Notes: generated by a model from the sequence alone, not told the origin. Shown: positions 15,796 through 24,618, counted from the first letter of the stretch. The stretch: 64,000 nt of DNA from Paraburkholderia bryophila (GCF_003269035.1 NZ_QLTK01000037.1:1-64000), one strand, 5' to 3'. Translations and numbers: made by a program.

Positions 15796-18069
15796 ATGGG
15801 CCACGATAACGAAGCGCTTTCAAACCCGCGCGGCGCGGCGCGCCGTCGGTTTATCAAGCAGAGCTCGGCGCTGTTGGCCTCGGGGCTTGCGATTGGTTTT
15901 CAATTGCCGCAAGCGCTGGCGAAGGGGGAAAACGTCAGCGGCGATCCGCAGCCGTTAGCCGGCGAATTCGAACCGAACGCGTGGGTCCGGGTGCTGCCCG
16001 ACGATACGATCAAACTGGTGGTCCACAAGCATGACTCCGGCACCGGTACGCGCACCGCGTTGGCTGCGGTGGTGGCGGAAGAGCTGGACGTCGATCCGTT
16101 TCGTGTGGACGTGATCACGCCGGAGAATCCGTTCTTTGGCGAGTACATTCATCCGCTGTGGAAAGTGTTTTCGACGGGCGGCAGCACCAGCGTGTCGCTC
16201 GAATACGATCGCTTGCGACGTGCGGGCGCGACCGCGCGGGCGATGTTGATTGCTTCCGCCGCGAAGCAATGGAATGTGGCGCCGTCGGCGTTGACGACGG
16301 ACAACGGCTTCGTGGTCGATGCAGCGAGCGGCAAGCGCGCGAACTATGGTTCGCTGGCGAGTGCCGCCGCGCAATTGCCGGCGCCGAAAGACGTCGCGTT
16401 GAAAGATCCGTCCCAGTTCAGATACATCGGCAAATTGCAGAAGAAACGCGGCGCCGCGCAGAAGGCGATGGGCGCGTTTCCGTACAGCATCGACGTGTCG
16501 TTGCCGGGATTGCTCGTGGCGGTGGTCACGCGCGCGCCGGTGATCAACGCGCGTGTGCGCAGCGTCGATGCCAAAGACGCGTTGGCCGTGCCGGGTGTGC
16601 GGCAGATCGTGCAGATCCCTGGGCGGCCGGATATTCTCGGTGGCAATCAGGCAGGTGTCGCTGTGTTGGCCGATGACTACTGGTCGGCGCATAAGGGGCA
16701 AGCAGCGCTGCGGGTGGAGTGGGACGACAGTCCGCTCGAGACGTTCGACAGCAGCACGCTTGCCGCGCAGCAGGCTAAATGGCTGGACGATCCCGCTGCG
16801 CGCGTCGTACCGACGATTCAGCACGGCGATGCGGGCACCGCATGGCCGCACGGCGCACGCGTGATCGAGGCGGCGTATTCGATGCCCTATAAAGCGCAGA
16901 ATCCTTTGGAGCCGATCAACGTCACTGCGTGGACGAAAGACGGCGGCATCGAGTACTGGGGTGGATTGCAAGTGCCCTCGACGGTACAGGAGGCGGCCGA
17001 AGTGATCGGCGCTATTCCCGCGGATCGCGTTGTGTTGCATGAGCTCGTGTCGGGCGGAAGCTTCGGCTCGCGCGAATCGAAGTACTGGCTCTTCGAAGTG
17101 ACGTGGCTCGCGCTGAAGGTCGGCAAGCCGGTCAAGCTGATGAACAGCCGCGAGGATGAAATGCGCGCGCTTTACTATCACTCGGCGAGCTATCACCGAG
17201 GGAAGGCCGTGCTCGATACACACGGCAATCTCAGCACGCTGCAATTGCGCGCGGTGATGCCTGCTTCGCCGGAACAGTGGGAGCCGGGTTACTTCGATCG
17301 TGCTGACCGGATGGATTACAGCACCACGGAAGCGATCAGCAAGTATGAGTTCGCTTATGACGCGCCGCATGTCGATATTGGCTGGGTGCGTCATGAAACG
17401 GGCGTGCCGACCGGATGGTATCGCGCGGTGAGTTATATCCCGAACGTGTTCGCCGTCGAGTCGTTCATGGATGAGGCCGCTCACGCGGGCAAGCGCGATC
17501 CGGTCGACTTTCGGCTCGCGCATATGAAGGACCCGCGTCATCGGGCTGTTTTGCGTGAAGCTGCGGCACGCGCGGGCTGGGGTAAGCCGTTGCCGCCCGG
17601 CACGGCGCTAGGTGTTGCGACGAATCAGGCCTATAGCAGCTATGTGGCCGTGGTTGCGCGAGTGAAGCGTAACGGAGACGGCGTCGTGATCGAAAAACTC
17701 ACCTGCGTCGCGGATTGCGGCCTGGCCGTGTCGCCAGGTGGTGTCGAGGAACAGTTGTATGGCGGGCTGATGTGGGGCTTGGGACATGCTACTGGCGATC
17801 GCATCGATATTCGTCACGGGCAGGTCGAGCAGAAGAACTTCGATACCTATCGCGTGATGCGCATGACCGATATGCCCGAGATCGATATTCAGATCGTGCA
17901 GGGCGATCCGGCGAAACCGGGCGGGGTCGGGGAGTTGTCGAGCCCTTCGGTCGCGCCGGCGGTGGCGAATGCGGTGTTCGGGTTGACGGGGCAGCGGTTG
18001 CGGGACACGCCGTTTGAGTTGAGCAAGGTGGGTGCCCACGCCGGGGTCAAAGTGAAGGCCAGCGCATAG
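15796..18069 (+). CDS. molybdopterin large subunit of a xanthine-oxidase-family hydroxylase (IorB-like), Tat-exported
   Basis: 757 residues. The N-terminus carries a twin-arginine-like signal (RRRFIKQSSALLASGLAIGF), so the folded heterodimer is expected in the periplasm. The molybdopterin domain includes VSGGSFGSRESKYW and the active-site Glu region GGVGELSSPSVAPAVANAV near the C-terminus. The IorB family hydroxylates N-heteroaromatics or aldehydes using water as oxygen donor. It starts on the base after the IorA-like stop. With the nearby nucleobase permease, UbiD and deaminase, it may carry out the first ring hydroxylation; its substrate is not readable. A stem-loop follows the gene. Confidence 0.9.
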   Translation: MGHDNEALSNPRGAARRRFIKQSSALLASGLAIGFQLPQALAKGENVSGDPQPLAGEFEPNAWVRVLPDDTIKLVVHKHDSGTGTRTALAAVVAEELDVDPFRVDVITPENPFFGEYIHPLWKVFSTGGSTSVSLEYDRLRRAGATARAMLIASAAKQWNVAPSALTTDNGFVVDAASGKRANYGSLASAAAQLPAPKDVALKDPSQFRYIGKLQKKRGAAQKAMGAFPYSIDVSLPGLLVAVVTRAPVINARVRSVDAKDALAVPGVRQIVQIPGRPDILGGNQAGVAVLADDYWSAHKGQAALRVEWDDSPLETFDSSTLAAQQAKWLDDPAARVVPTIQHGDAGTAWPHGARVIEAAYSMPYKAQNPLEPINVTAWTKDGGIEYWGGLQVPSTVQEAAEVIGAIPADRVVLHELVSGGSFGSRESKYWLFEVTWLALKVGKPVKLMNSREDEMRALYYHSASYHRGKAVLDTHGNLSTLQLRAVMPASPEQWEPGYFDRADRMDYSTTEAISKYEFAYDAPHVDIGWVRHETGVPTGWYRAVSYIPNVFAVESFMDEAAHAGKRDPVDFRLAHMKDPRHRAVLREAAARAGWGKPLPPGTALGVATNQAYSSYVAVVARVKRNGDGVVIEKLTCVADCGLAVSPGGVEEQLYGGLMWGLGHATGDRIDIRHGQVEQKNFDTYRVMRMTDMPEIDIQIVQGDPAKPGGVGELSSPSVAPAVANAVFGLTGQRLRDTPFELSKVGAHAGVKVKASA

Positions 18070-18098
18070 GTCGACCCAGACCGTTTTGAACCCACGAG

Positions 18099-18119
18099 CG
18101 CCCGTGTCACGCACGGGCG
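18099..18119 (+). terminator. stem-loop after the molybdenum hydroxylase genes
   Basis: CGCCCGTG-TCACG-CACGGGCG, perfect 8-bp stem 30 bases after the stop. It is followed by A residues rather than T, so termination would not follow the classical intrinsic pattern. Confidence 0.45.
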
Positions 18120-18129
18120 AAAAAAACTG

Positions 18130-18158
18130 TTGACTATCTATCTGCAGGTAGATAAAGT
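18130..18158 (+). promoter_or_regulatory. sigma-70-type promoter with embedded operator for the tetR gene
   Basis: -35 TTGACT (18130-18135), 17-base spacer, -10 TAAAGT (18153-18158). The spacer is filled by a 20-bp near-palindrome, TATCTATCTGCAGGTAGATA (18135-18154, one mismatched pair). An operator between -35 and -10 is the textbook layout for TetR autorepression. Confidence 0.7.
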
Positions 18159-18165
18159 TCAGTCC

Positions 18166-18732
18166 ATGAACACGCCATCGCCCGTACGCTCGCAGATCCT
18201 GGACCACGCAGTCACGCTCATCATGCTGCGCGGCTACAACGGTTTCAGCTACCGGGACCTGTCCAACCTGGTTGGAATCAAGACGGCGAGCATCCACTAC
18301 TACTTTCCGTCGAAAGACGATCTGGTATTGGAAGCAGTCAGTTCGTACAGTGACGAAGTGCTGAGTTCGATGAACGCGATTGGCGACACATTGCCCGCGG
18401 ACGCCAAGCTCAGCAAGTACACCAAGCTGTTCGGCAAGACCTTGGGCGACGGCGATCAGATCTGCCTGTGCGGCATGCTGGCAGCGGATATCGAATCGCT
18501 GCCGGACGACATCAGGCAGGCGGTGCAGGCTTTTTTCAAGGCCAATGAGCGGTGGCTCACCAAGGTGCTAACGCAAGGCGTCGAGGAAGGCACACTGGCG
18601 GTCAATGGCAAGCCCGAAAACGCCGCGCGTGCGCTTTTCGCCGCTTATCAGGGTAGTGTGCTGGCAAGCCGTTTGTTTAAGACCAAGGCTCGTCTTGAAG
18701 ACGTCGAGACCACGGTGAAGGTTGTCAGGTAA
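18166..18732 (+). CDS. TetR family regulator of the Ohr/esterase module
   Basis: 188 residues from ATG 18166 (an in-frame TTG at 18130 lies within the -35 box and is rejected). HTH typical of TetR: GYNGFSYRDLSNLVGIKTASIHYYF. The ligand-binding half contains QICLCGMLAADIESLP, a Cys-bearing segment; Cys residues in this region could sense oxidants or electrophiles, but that is inference. The gene is followed by an intrinsic terminator, then ohr and an esterase. Related palindromes with TATCTAC/AATCTAC arms occur at its own promoter and twice before ohr, so it probably represses both units. Confidence 0.88.
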   Translation: MNTPSPVRSQILDHAVTLIMLRGYNGFSYRDLSNLVGIKTASIHYYFPSKDDLVLEAVSSYSDEVLSSMNAIGDTLPADAKLSKYTKLFGKTLGDGDQICLCGMLAADIESLPDDIRQAVQAFFKANERWLTKVLTQGVEEGTLAVNGKPENAARALFAAYQGSVLASRLFKTKARLEDVETTVKVVR

Positions 18733-18744
18733 TTGCAATGCAAG

Positions 18745-18768
18745 GAGGTGGGCAGCCACCTCTTTATT
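18745..18768 (+). terminator. rho-independent terminator after tetR
   Basis: GAGGTGG-GCAG-CCACCTC, perfect 7-bp stem and 4-base loop, followed by TTTATT; 13 bases after the tetR stop. Confidence 0.7.
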
Positions 18769-18781
18769 GGGTCTGTTTGTC

Positions 18782-18797
18782 TATCTACATATAGATA
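18782..18797. promoter_or_regulatory. TetR operator-like palindrome upstream of ohr (distal)
   Basis: TATCTACATATAGATA: TATCTA arms as in the tetR promoter site but with a shorter spacer. It lies between the tetR terminator and ohr. Confidence 0.5.
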
Positions 18798-18843
18798 AGC
18801 AACGCGGCCTAAACGTTAGATCGTGGTCTTTTTTGTAACTGAA

Positions 18844-18863
18844 AATCTACCTAGTAGTAGATT
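18844..18863. promoter_or_regulatory. TetR operator-like palindrome upstream of ohr (proximal)
   Basis: AATCTAC-N6-GTAGATT, perfect 7-bp arms with the same 6-base spacer as the site in the tetR promoter; it ends 28 bases before the ohr ATG, where the -10 region and transcript start would be expected. Confidence 0.6.
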
Positions 18864-18891
18864 GATATTTCTAACTTTCAGGAGTCTCATC

Positions 18892-19317
18892 ATGTCGATT
18901 GAAAACGTTCTCTACCGCGCTCACGCTCACGCCACTGGGGGCCGCGACGGCCGCGCCGTGGTGCCCGAAGGCAAGCTCGACTTCAAGCTCGTTACGCCCC
19001 GTGAACTGGGCGGTGCGGGTGGCGAAGGTGCCAATCCCGAGCAATTGTTCGCCGCGGGTTACAGCGCGTGTTTTCTCGGCGCAATGAAGTTCGTCGCGGC
19101 GCGCGACAAGATCGCCATTCCGAAGGATGTCGCGATCGACGGGAGCGTCGGCATCGGGGCGATCCCGAACGGCTTCGGTATCGAAGTGGAGCTGAAGATT
19201 TCGCTGCCGGGCATGGAGCGCGACGCAGCTCAGGCACTTGTCGACAAGGCGCATGTCGTCTGCCCTTACTCGAACGCTACTCGCGGAAATATCGACGTGA
19301 CGCTCACGCTCGTTTGA
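18892..19317 (+). CDS. ohr: organic hydroperoxide resistance protein (Ohr/OsmC family)
   Basis: 141 residues from ATG 18892 (CAGGAG upstream). OsmC/Ohr fold with both catalytic cysteines: Cys60 (GYSACFLGA) and Cys124 (VVCPYSNATRGNID); the second motif is the Ohr rather than OsmC form. Arg21 and Glu50 sit where Ohr enzymes hold the active-site Arg/Glu. Ohr reduces organic and fatty-acid hydroperoxides with lipoyl reductant. Its usual partner is the MarR-type OhrR; here a TetR gene with matching operators takes that place. A secreted esterase follows 60 bases downstream. Confidence 0.9.
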   Translation: MSIENVLYRAHAHATGGRDGRAVVPEGKLDFKLVTPRELGGAGGEGANPEQLFAAGYSACFLGAMKFVAARDKIAIPKDVAIDGSVGIGAIPNGFGIEVELKISLPGMERDAAQALVDKAHVVCPYSNATRGNIDVTLTLV

Positions 19318-19377
19318 GCGGCTGCATTCCCTCCTGCTTTTAAACAAACTCAACTAATCAACTGGAAGTAGCCGACC

Positions 19378-20400
19378 ATGAAGACCCTCAAGCCCCTCAT
19401 TCTTGCCGCCGCCGTTCTCGCCGCCAACACAAGTTTCGCCGCAGCGGCGAATCCGGCAACGCCCGACGCCGTCACCAGCCAGTTCCTCGCCGCGCTTAAC
19501 AGTGGCACCGGGCCGGCAATCAACACGCTGTCGCCGGCAAAGGCGCGTGAGGTACTGGTCGGTGCGCAGAGCAGCGTGAAAGTGGACCTCTCCGGTATCG
19601 ATGTGTCCAGCAAGACGATCGAGCAGGACGGCATCAGCGTGCCGATTACGATCGTCAAGCCGCAGGGCGCGACGGGTACGTTGCCGGTGTTCATGTTTTT
19701 CCACGGCGGTGGCTGGATTCTCGGCGACTTCCCGACACACGAGCGACTGGTGCGTGACCTCGTGGTGCAGTCCGGCGCGGTCGCTGTCTTCGTGAACTAC
19801 ACCCCGTCGCCCGAGGCGCGCTATCCGGTTGCAATCAACCAGGCGTACGCCGCTACAAAGTGGGTGGCCGCACATGGCAGCGAGATCGGTGTGGACGGCA
19901 ATCGGCTCGCTGTGGTCGGCAATAGCGTGGGCGGCAACATGGCGGCGGTGGTCAGCTTGATGGCGAAAGACAAGCACGGCCCGAGCATCCGGTTCCAGGG
20001 TTTGATGTGGCCCGTCACGGATAACAACTTCAACAATGGATCGTATAACGCCTTTCCGGAAGGCCACTTCCTGACGCGCCCGATGATGAAGTGGTTCTGG
20101 GACGCATACACGAAGGATCAAAACCAGCGTAATGAGATCTATGCGTCACCGTTGCGCGCCTCGGTGGATCAGTTGAAAGGGCTGCCGCCTGCACTGATTC
20201 AGGTGGCGCAGAACGATGTCTTGCGTGACGAAGGCGAGGCTTATGGTCGCAAACTCGACGCGGCCGGTGATGAGGCGACAACCGTGCGTTACGACGGCAC
20301 GATTCATGATTTCGGTTTGCTGAATGCGTTGGCGAACGATGCACCGACTAAGGCGGCTACCCGGCAGCTCGCAAATGAGTTGAAGGCGCGGTTGCAATAA
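19378..20400 (+). CDS. secreted alpha/beta hydrolase (HSL-type esterase)
   Basis: 340 residues with a cleavable signal peptide (MKTLKPLILAAAVLAANTSF, Ala-rich cleavage site). Hormone-sensitive-lipase family: oxyanion motif HGGGW (109-113), nucleophile elbow GNSVG (Ser183; most relatives have GDSAG), Asp280 (NDVLRDEGE) and His310 (IHDFGLL). Predicted periplasmic carboxylesterase. It is co-directional with ohr 60 bases upstream. Esterases next to ohr are seen in other proteobacteria and may release oxidised acyl groups, but the role here is inferred from context only. Confidence 0.87.
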   Translation: MKTLKPLILAAAVLAANTSFAAAANPATPDAVTSQFLAALNSGTGPAINTLSPAKAREVLVGAQSSVKVDLSGIDVSSKTIEQDGISVPITIVKPQGATGTLPVFMFFHGGGWILGDFPTHERLVRDLVVQSGAVAVFVNYTPSPEARYPVAINQAYAATKWVAAHGSEIGVDGNRLAVVGNSVGGNMAAVVSLMAKDKHGPSIRFQGLMWPVTDNNFNNGSYNAFPEGHFLTRPMMKWFWDAYTKDQNQRNEIYASPLRASVDQLKGLPPALIQVAQNDVLRDEGEAYGRKLDAAGDEATTVRYDGTIHDFGLLNALANDAPTKAATRQLANELKARLQ

Positions 20401-20410
20401 GCGTCGGCGC

Positions 20411-20443
20411 TGCGGCCTGAGGGCGAGATGCGATCGGGCCGCA
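20411..20443. terminator. possible hairpin between convergent genes
   Basis: TGCGGCC and GGCCGCA arms separated by 19 bases, between the esterase and the convergent porin gene. No T-run; weak evidence. Confidence 0.25.
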
Positions 20444-20476
20444 CCGCTGGAATTTCACCGATGTGCGCGGATAGGT

Positions 20477-21559
20477 CTAGAACCGGGAGCGAATCCCGAC
20501 TCCGGCAGTCTCACCTGACGACATTCCGGCAAAGCGATCGGACATATACACCGTGTAGAGGTCGGTTCGCTTGGAAAGCGGGTAATCGTATCCCAGCGAC
20601 GCAGTCTGGCGAGTCTGGTTGAGTCCACCGGAATCGCGCGAATAGGCGTAGGAAGCGAGAATTCTGCCGATGCCGACAGCAACCGTCAGCCCGGCTTCGA
20701 GCATATTGACGTGAAAATTCCTGTTGATCACGTTGTTGTTCGTATAGGTGTATTCGCCATAGAGCTTGGCGATGGAGAATTCATAGGAGGCAGCCAACTG
20801 TGCTGCCGACTGGCTATGAAATCCCTTGAGTAGGGCGTTCAGATCGCCGGCCGTCGAGTTGAAGTTCGCGTATTGATAGACGGCTCCAGCCGCAAAATTA
20901 CCATTGCGATAGGACGCCTGTACTGAATATTGCTTGCTCCCATTGCCCGTGCTGCTGTCGCCGAATGCGTACATGGCGTGTCCGCTCAAACCGTGCAACT
21001 CGGGCGTGGCGTACTGGATCGCATTGCTCCAGGCGGTGCCGCCGACGATTCCCTGATCCGTCTTGTACGCGGGATAGGTACCCAGCCCGGCGTACATCTG
21101 GACAATGGTCGGCGAGAACGTGAAAGACGCGTAGAAGGGATTGAACTGACAGGCCTGCAAATACAGCAGACTGCTCTGACGTCCCAGCGTGATCGTACCC
21201 GCAGGTGTCGAGAGTCCGACGTAAGCGTTGCGCGAGAAGAGCGGATCGCCGTTGAAAGAACCATACGCGCCGTTCTGCGGGCGGAAGAAGCCCTCGATAG
21301 CGAAAATGACCTTGTAACCGCCACTCAGATCCTCCTTGCCGCCGAACCCCCAGAAGGAAGTCGACAAGCCGCCACCGCCTTCCTGCCAACTGACGGATTT
21401 GCTCGGGTACTTCTGAATCCCGACCCAGGTATCGACGATTCCATATAGCTGTACGCTCGATTGTGCATGTGCCGGCGTACCTATTGTTATGGAAACGACG
21501 GTCACGGCAATTCGAAAAATGCTTTTCGGCGTGATAATGCGAGCGCGTTCCGTGAGCAT
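20477..21559 (-). CDS. outer-membrane porin (Burkholderia-type general porin)
   Basis: 360 residues. Signal peptide ending AHA, then QSSVQLYGIVDTWVGIQK, the typical first strand of betaproteobacterial 16-stranded porins; the protein ends in Phe (GVGIRSRF), the outer-membrane assembly signal. Constriction-loop sequence such as GRQSSLLYLQ is visible. It probably admits small solutes to the periplasm. The neighbouring YczE-like and adenine-deaminase-family genes lie upstream on the same strand, so it may serve that system. The gap 21560-21766 holds no gene. Confidence 0.9.
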   Translation of the reverse strand: MLTERARIITPKSIFRIAVTVVSITIGTPAHAQSSVQLYGIVDTWVGIQKYPSKSVSWQEGGGGLSTSFWGFGGKEDLSGGYKVIFAIEGFFRPQNGAYGSFNGDPLFSRNAYVGLSTPAGTITLGRQSSLLYLQACQFNPFYASFTFSPTIVQMYAGLGTYPAYKTDQGIVGGTAWSNAIQYATPELHGLSGHAMYAFGDSSTGNGSKQYSVQASYRNGNFAAGAVYQYANFNSTAGDLNALLKGFHSQSAAQLAASYEFSIAKLYGEYTYTNNNVINRNFHVNMLEAGLTVAVGIGRILASYAYSRDSGGLNQTRQTASLGYDYPLSKRTDLYTVYMSDRFAGMSSGETAGVGIRSRF

Positions 21560-21766
21560 AGTGTGTTCTCTTCTCTATTCAAAGGTCGAGTGAATGCCGA
21601 CGTCATGATCGGCGTCTCGAAATCGGAGTCATAGCGGAAGCAGCAACGGGCGGGTGCGACTGGATTCGGTGTTCGCCCTGCGGTTACTGATTAGATCCGG
21701 CTGGGCGCCGGAAGCGAACCGCAGGCGATCACACGACGACGCACTTCAATAATCCGTTACGTGGAA

Positions 21767-22477
21767 TCAGTAAGTTCGATGTTCCAGCGATCTTCGCTGA
21801 TAGGACAAAATCGTCGTTTGAATTTTCCGGAACAGAAAGAAATAGAGTTTGATGTACTGTCCCACCAGAATCGCGTTCATGAACGTGCCTTCGCGAATAA
21901 ATCTGGGACCGCCGAGAAGCGCGAAGCCGATTGCAGCGCTGATAATTAGAAGTGTGCAATCGAAACTCGTCTTGATGTCCCCCCATCTGAAGCCGGTTCG
22001 CTTGAAAAGCGTATTGACGAACATGTCGATCGGCATGAGTACGAGATTCGCGCGGATCATCAGGAACAGGCCAAACGCGAGCAACGCATCAGCGAACGCC
22101 AGCAAGAGGAACTTCATGAAATAGTCCTGGAAGCCGATCGACCGGGTCAGCATCAGGTTCAGATCCAAGCACGTCGCCAGCACGAATGCCGGAATCAACG
22201 AGGCAAAGTTCTTCAGTGTGAAGTCCTTGCGCGCAACCAGATATGTGAGAAACAACATGAACAACTCGAGCATGAAGTTGTACGTTCCCTGGCTCAGACG
22301 CGGGTACACCAGTGTCATGGTGCGGGTCAGACTGCTTTGCGGCGAAATACCTATGCCTGCCCTGATTGCCAGACTGATCCCCATGGTCAATATGTAAATG
22401 CCGACGACGTAGGTGAACCAACGCCGTGTCAGCCTGCCGGTATCGATGACTTCAGCTTCCCTTGCATGGTGCGCCAT
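21767..22477 (-). CDS. YczE/YitT-like integral membrane protein
   Basis: 236 residues from ATG 22477 (GAAGGGA upstream). About five to six membrane helices. FTYVVGIYILTMGISLAIRA and GISPQSSL resemble the YczE/YyaS/YitT membrane family, which has no firm biochemical role. It lies downstream of the adenine-deaminase-family gene (181-base gap) and upstream of the porin, all on the minus strand, so it may be the inner-membrane transport component of the same unit. That role is inferred only from context. Confidence 0.7.
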   Translation of the reverse strand: MAHHAREAEVIDTGRLTRRWFTYVVGIYILTMGISLAIRAGIGISPQSSLTRTMTLVYPRLSQGTYNFMLELFMLFLTYLVARKDFTLKNFASLIPAFVLATCLDLNLMLTRSIGFQDYFMKFLLLAFADALLAFGLFLMIRANLVLMPIDMFVNTLFKRTGFRWGDIKTSFDCTLLIISAAIGFALLGGPRFIREGTFMNAILVGQYIKLYFFLFRKIQTTILSYQRRSLEHRTY

Positions 22478-22658
22478 GACTGTCCCTTCGTTGTCTGCCT
22501 GCTTCGTGCGTTGCCGTACGCCCCTATCAACGACGGTACGCCAGGCTATTGTGGGGGTATCCTGCGGCGTGCCCGCTCGACCGCGCCGGTTCCACCTTCG
22601 CTCCTCAGGCCGCCGAAGACTCAAGCCTCCTGCGGCCTGCTGCTACTGTCGGTCTACG

Positions 22659-24428
22659 TCAGGCCATGAAGCCGAAACGGTCGAGGGAGATGAACAACGT
22701 TAGTAGCTTGTTCACCACGGGCTCGCCCTCGTTGCGGTTGCCCATTGCCGCCAGGGCCGCGTCGATCTCGCGGGTTGCCGCGACCAACTGCGTCAGGTTC
22801 ATGTTGGCCTGGACACCGTAGATCTCCAGGGGCAGTACGGCTTTCACCTGTCTATTCTCGGTGACGACGCAACCCCCTGCATAGCCGTCGACTTCCCGAA
22901 GGCAATGGCACATTTCCGCGCTATCCTGACCCACCGCCACGAAGTAGGCTTTGGGCGCCGGCCAGAACGTCGCCACGGCGCCGCGATCGATATACACGCC
23001 TTTGAACAGACCATTGACCACGTGGCGCTTGCCGTTGGCATAACGCTGCACAACCGAGATCCGGTTGAGTCTGGTACCCCCAAACTCAGCGACGACCTTG
23101 CCGTCCCGGAATGGCACCCACACTTCCTGGTAGAACTTTTCGTGGCCTCGGCCATAGACGTCGAACAGATACACCTTGGCCTGCTGACCATCCGCGGAGA
23201 TTTCCAGCGGTACCAGGTCCAACTGTTCCGGCGTCAGGTCCTGGAGACCCGGCACTGCTGTTCTGACCATGCCGGAATAATCGATGTCGGCCTGCTTCAG
23301 CAGCTTGCGATCTTTGGCCACCAACTCGCCGTCTTTGAAGACAAAGCGCGGGTTGATCTTCGAGAGGCTGTCAGTCAGCACGATATCGGCGAAGCGGCCC
23401 GGCGTCAGCGAACCGAACTTGTTGTCCATCCGGAACGCGCGCGCCGTGTAAAGCGTGGCCATCTTGATCGCCTTGATCGGCTCGACGCCCATTTCGGCAC
23501 ACAGCGAGACGATCCAGTCCATGTGGCCCTTCGTCAACAGCCGGTCTACCGAAATGTTGTCGGCGCACAGCTGGAAATTTTCGGCCGGCCATTTCCGTTT
23601 GACGATGGCGCGCAGCATGATCTTGATCACTTCGGGGCTGCCAACGCCGAACTTGATTTGCGTCTGCAGGCCATAGCGCACGCTTTTCTCGATGTCGTCC
23701 TCTTTCCACACATCATGGTTAGCGAAAGCGCCGATCGCGGGCATGTAGTTCAACATCATGTCCGACAGTGTGGTCACGCCCCAGTGCGTGTTCATGAAGC
23801 CGCCCTTGGCGCGCCCCAGCGCCGATTTCCGGAAGTCGTCGTCATTGCCCACGCTATAGGTCAGGTGCGCGAGTTCGCCGAGACCGATGACGGGGTCCAT
23901 TTTCAGCAAGGCATCGGTGACTTCGACCGAGGTTTTCTTGCCCGGTGCAAACGCAAATACGCGGTACGGCAGGCGCTCGTGGTCTTTAAAAAGCTGCTCG
24001 GTGGCCTGCACCGCGTCTGCGCCTGCCGCGCTCACGAAGTCGAGGCATTCAGAGAAAATGGTGGTCGTGCCGCAAGGAACAATCGCTTCGGCAAACGCGG
24101 CCGGATGGGCCAACTGGGCTTCGAAGTGAACGTGAGCGTCGATCAGACCCGGAATGGCGTAAAGGCCTTCGCCGTCGAAAACCTCGCGGACCTTGATAGC
24201 CGTTTCGTCGGGATTCAAGGCGACGATGCGCTTGTTGTAAACGAGAATGGACCCTTGATAAACCGATTCGCTGTGGACATCGAGGATGTTCAGATTCTTC
24301 AGGAGAAGGTCGGCCTCCTTCCTGCCGTTGAGCACCTCAAAGATCGCTTTGACCTGATCGTAGTGTGCATTGACCTCGCCATGCGGTCCCGCTGCCGTGA
24401 CGCTTCTCTCGCTGACTTCTTGATACAT
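22659..24428 (-). CDS. adenine deaminase family amidohydrolase, divergent active site
   Basis: 589 residues from ATG 24428 (AGGAAGAGAG upstream). Overall architecture of adenine deaminase (Ade): composite beta-domain, DAHVHFE (HxH 99-101), PCGTTTIF, the GHMDWIV...MATLYTARAF region and a C-terminal domain near Ade length. Several Ade signatures are changed: the DPHEIAN block is replaced by SECLDFV (126-132), SDHE by ANHD (236-239), and CTDD by CADN (288-291). Bacillus YerA-type proteins are a comparable divergent branch. It is likely a deaminase or hydrolase on a different N-heterocycle or amide. Divergent from the LysR gene at 24668, its probable regulator. Confidence 0.75.
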   Translation of the reverse strand: MYQEVSERSVTAAGPHGEVNAHYDQVKAIFEVLNGRKEADLLLKNLNILDVHSESVYQGSILVYNKRIVALNPDETAIKVREVFDGEGLYAIPGLIDAHVHFEAQLAHPAAFAEAIVPCGTTTIFSECLDFVSAAGADAVQATEQLFKDHERLPYRVFAFAPGKKTSVEVTDALLKMDPVIGLGELAHLTYSVGNDDDFRKSALGRAKGGFMNTHWGVTTLSDMMLNYMPAIGAFANHDVWKEDDIEKSVRYGLQTQIKFGVGSPEVIKIMLRAIVKRKWPAENFQLCADNISVDRLLTKGHMDWIVSLCAEMGVEPIKAIKMATLYTARAFRMDNKFGSLTPGRFADIVLTDSLSKINPRFVFKDGELVAKDRKLLKQADIDYSGMVRTAVPGLQDLTPEQLDLVPLEISADGQQAKVYLFDVYGRGHEKFYQEVWVPFRDGKVVAEFGGTRLNRISVVQRYANGKRHVVNGLFKGVYIDRGAVATFWPAPKAYFVAVGQDSAEMCHCLREVDGYAGGCVVTENRQVKAVLPLEIYGVQANMNLTQLVAATREIDAALAAMGNRNEGEPVVNKLLTLFISLDRFGFMA

Positions 24429-24618
24429 GATTGTCTCTCTTCCTAAATTAGTTCGGACGTATCTTTGCCGCGCTGCAACGAACACCCTTGAGTCGATCCA
24501 GGTGTCGAAAAGGCCGCCTGGAACAGGCGATACCTTGCCACTTCCAGGCGCCTACGGTCGCGGCTGGTGTCATTAGGACCGATCGGAGCGTTTATAAAAA
24601 GAAGCGTTTTTTGTACGG

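Noticed and set aside
18130..18165. TTG at 18130 as the tetR start
   Set aside because: It falls in the predicted -35 box and the added residues are unlike TetR; ATG 18166 is better.
22905..24446. Long plus-strand open frame opposite the adenine-deaminase-family gene
   Set aside because: No recognisable domain and lies wholly within a well-supported minus-strand gene.
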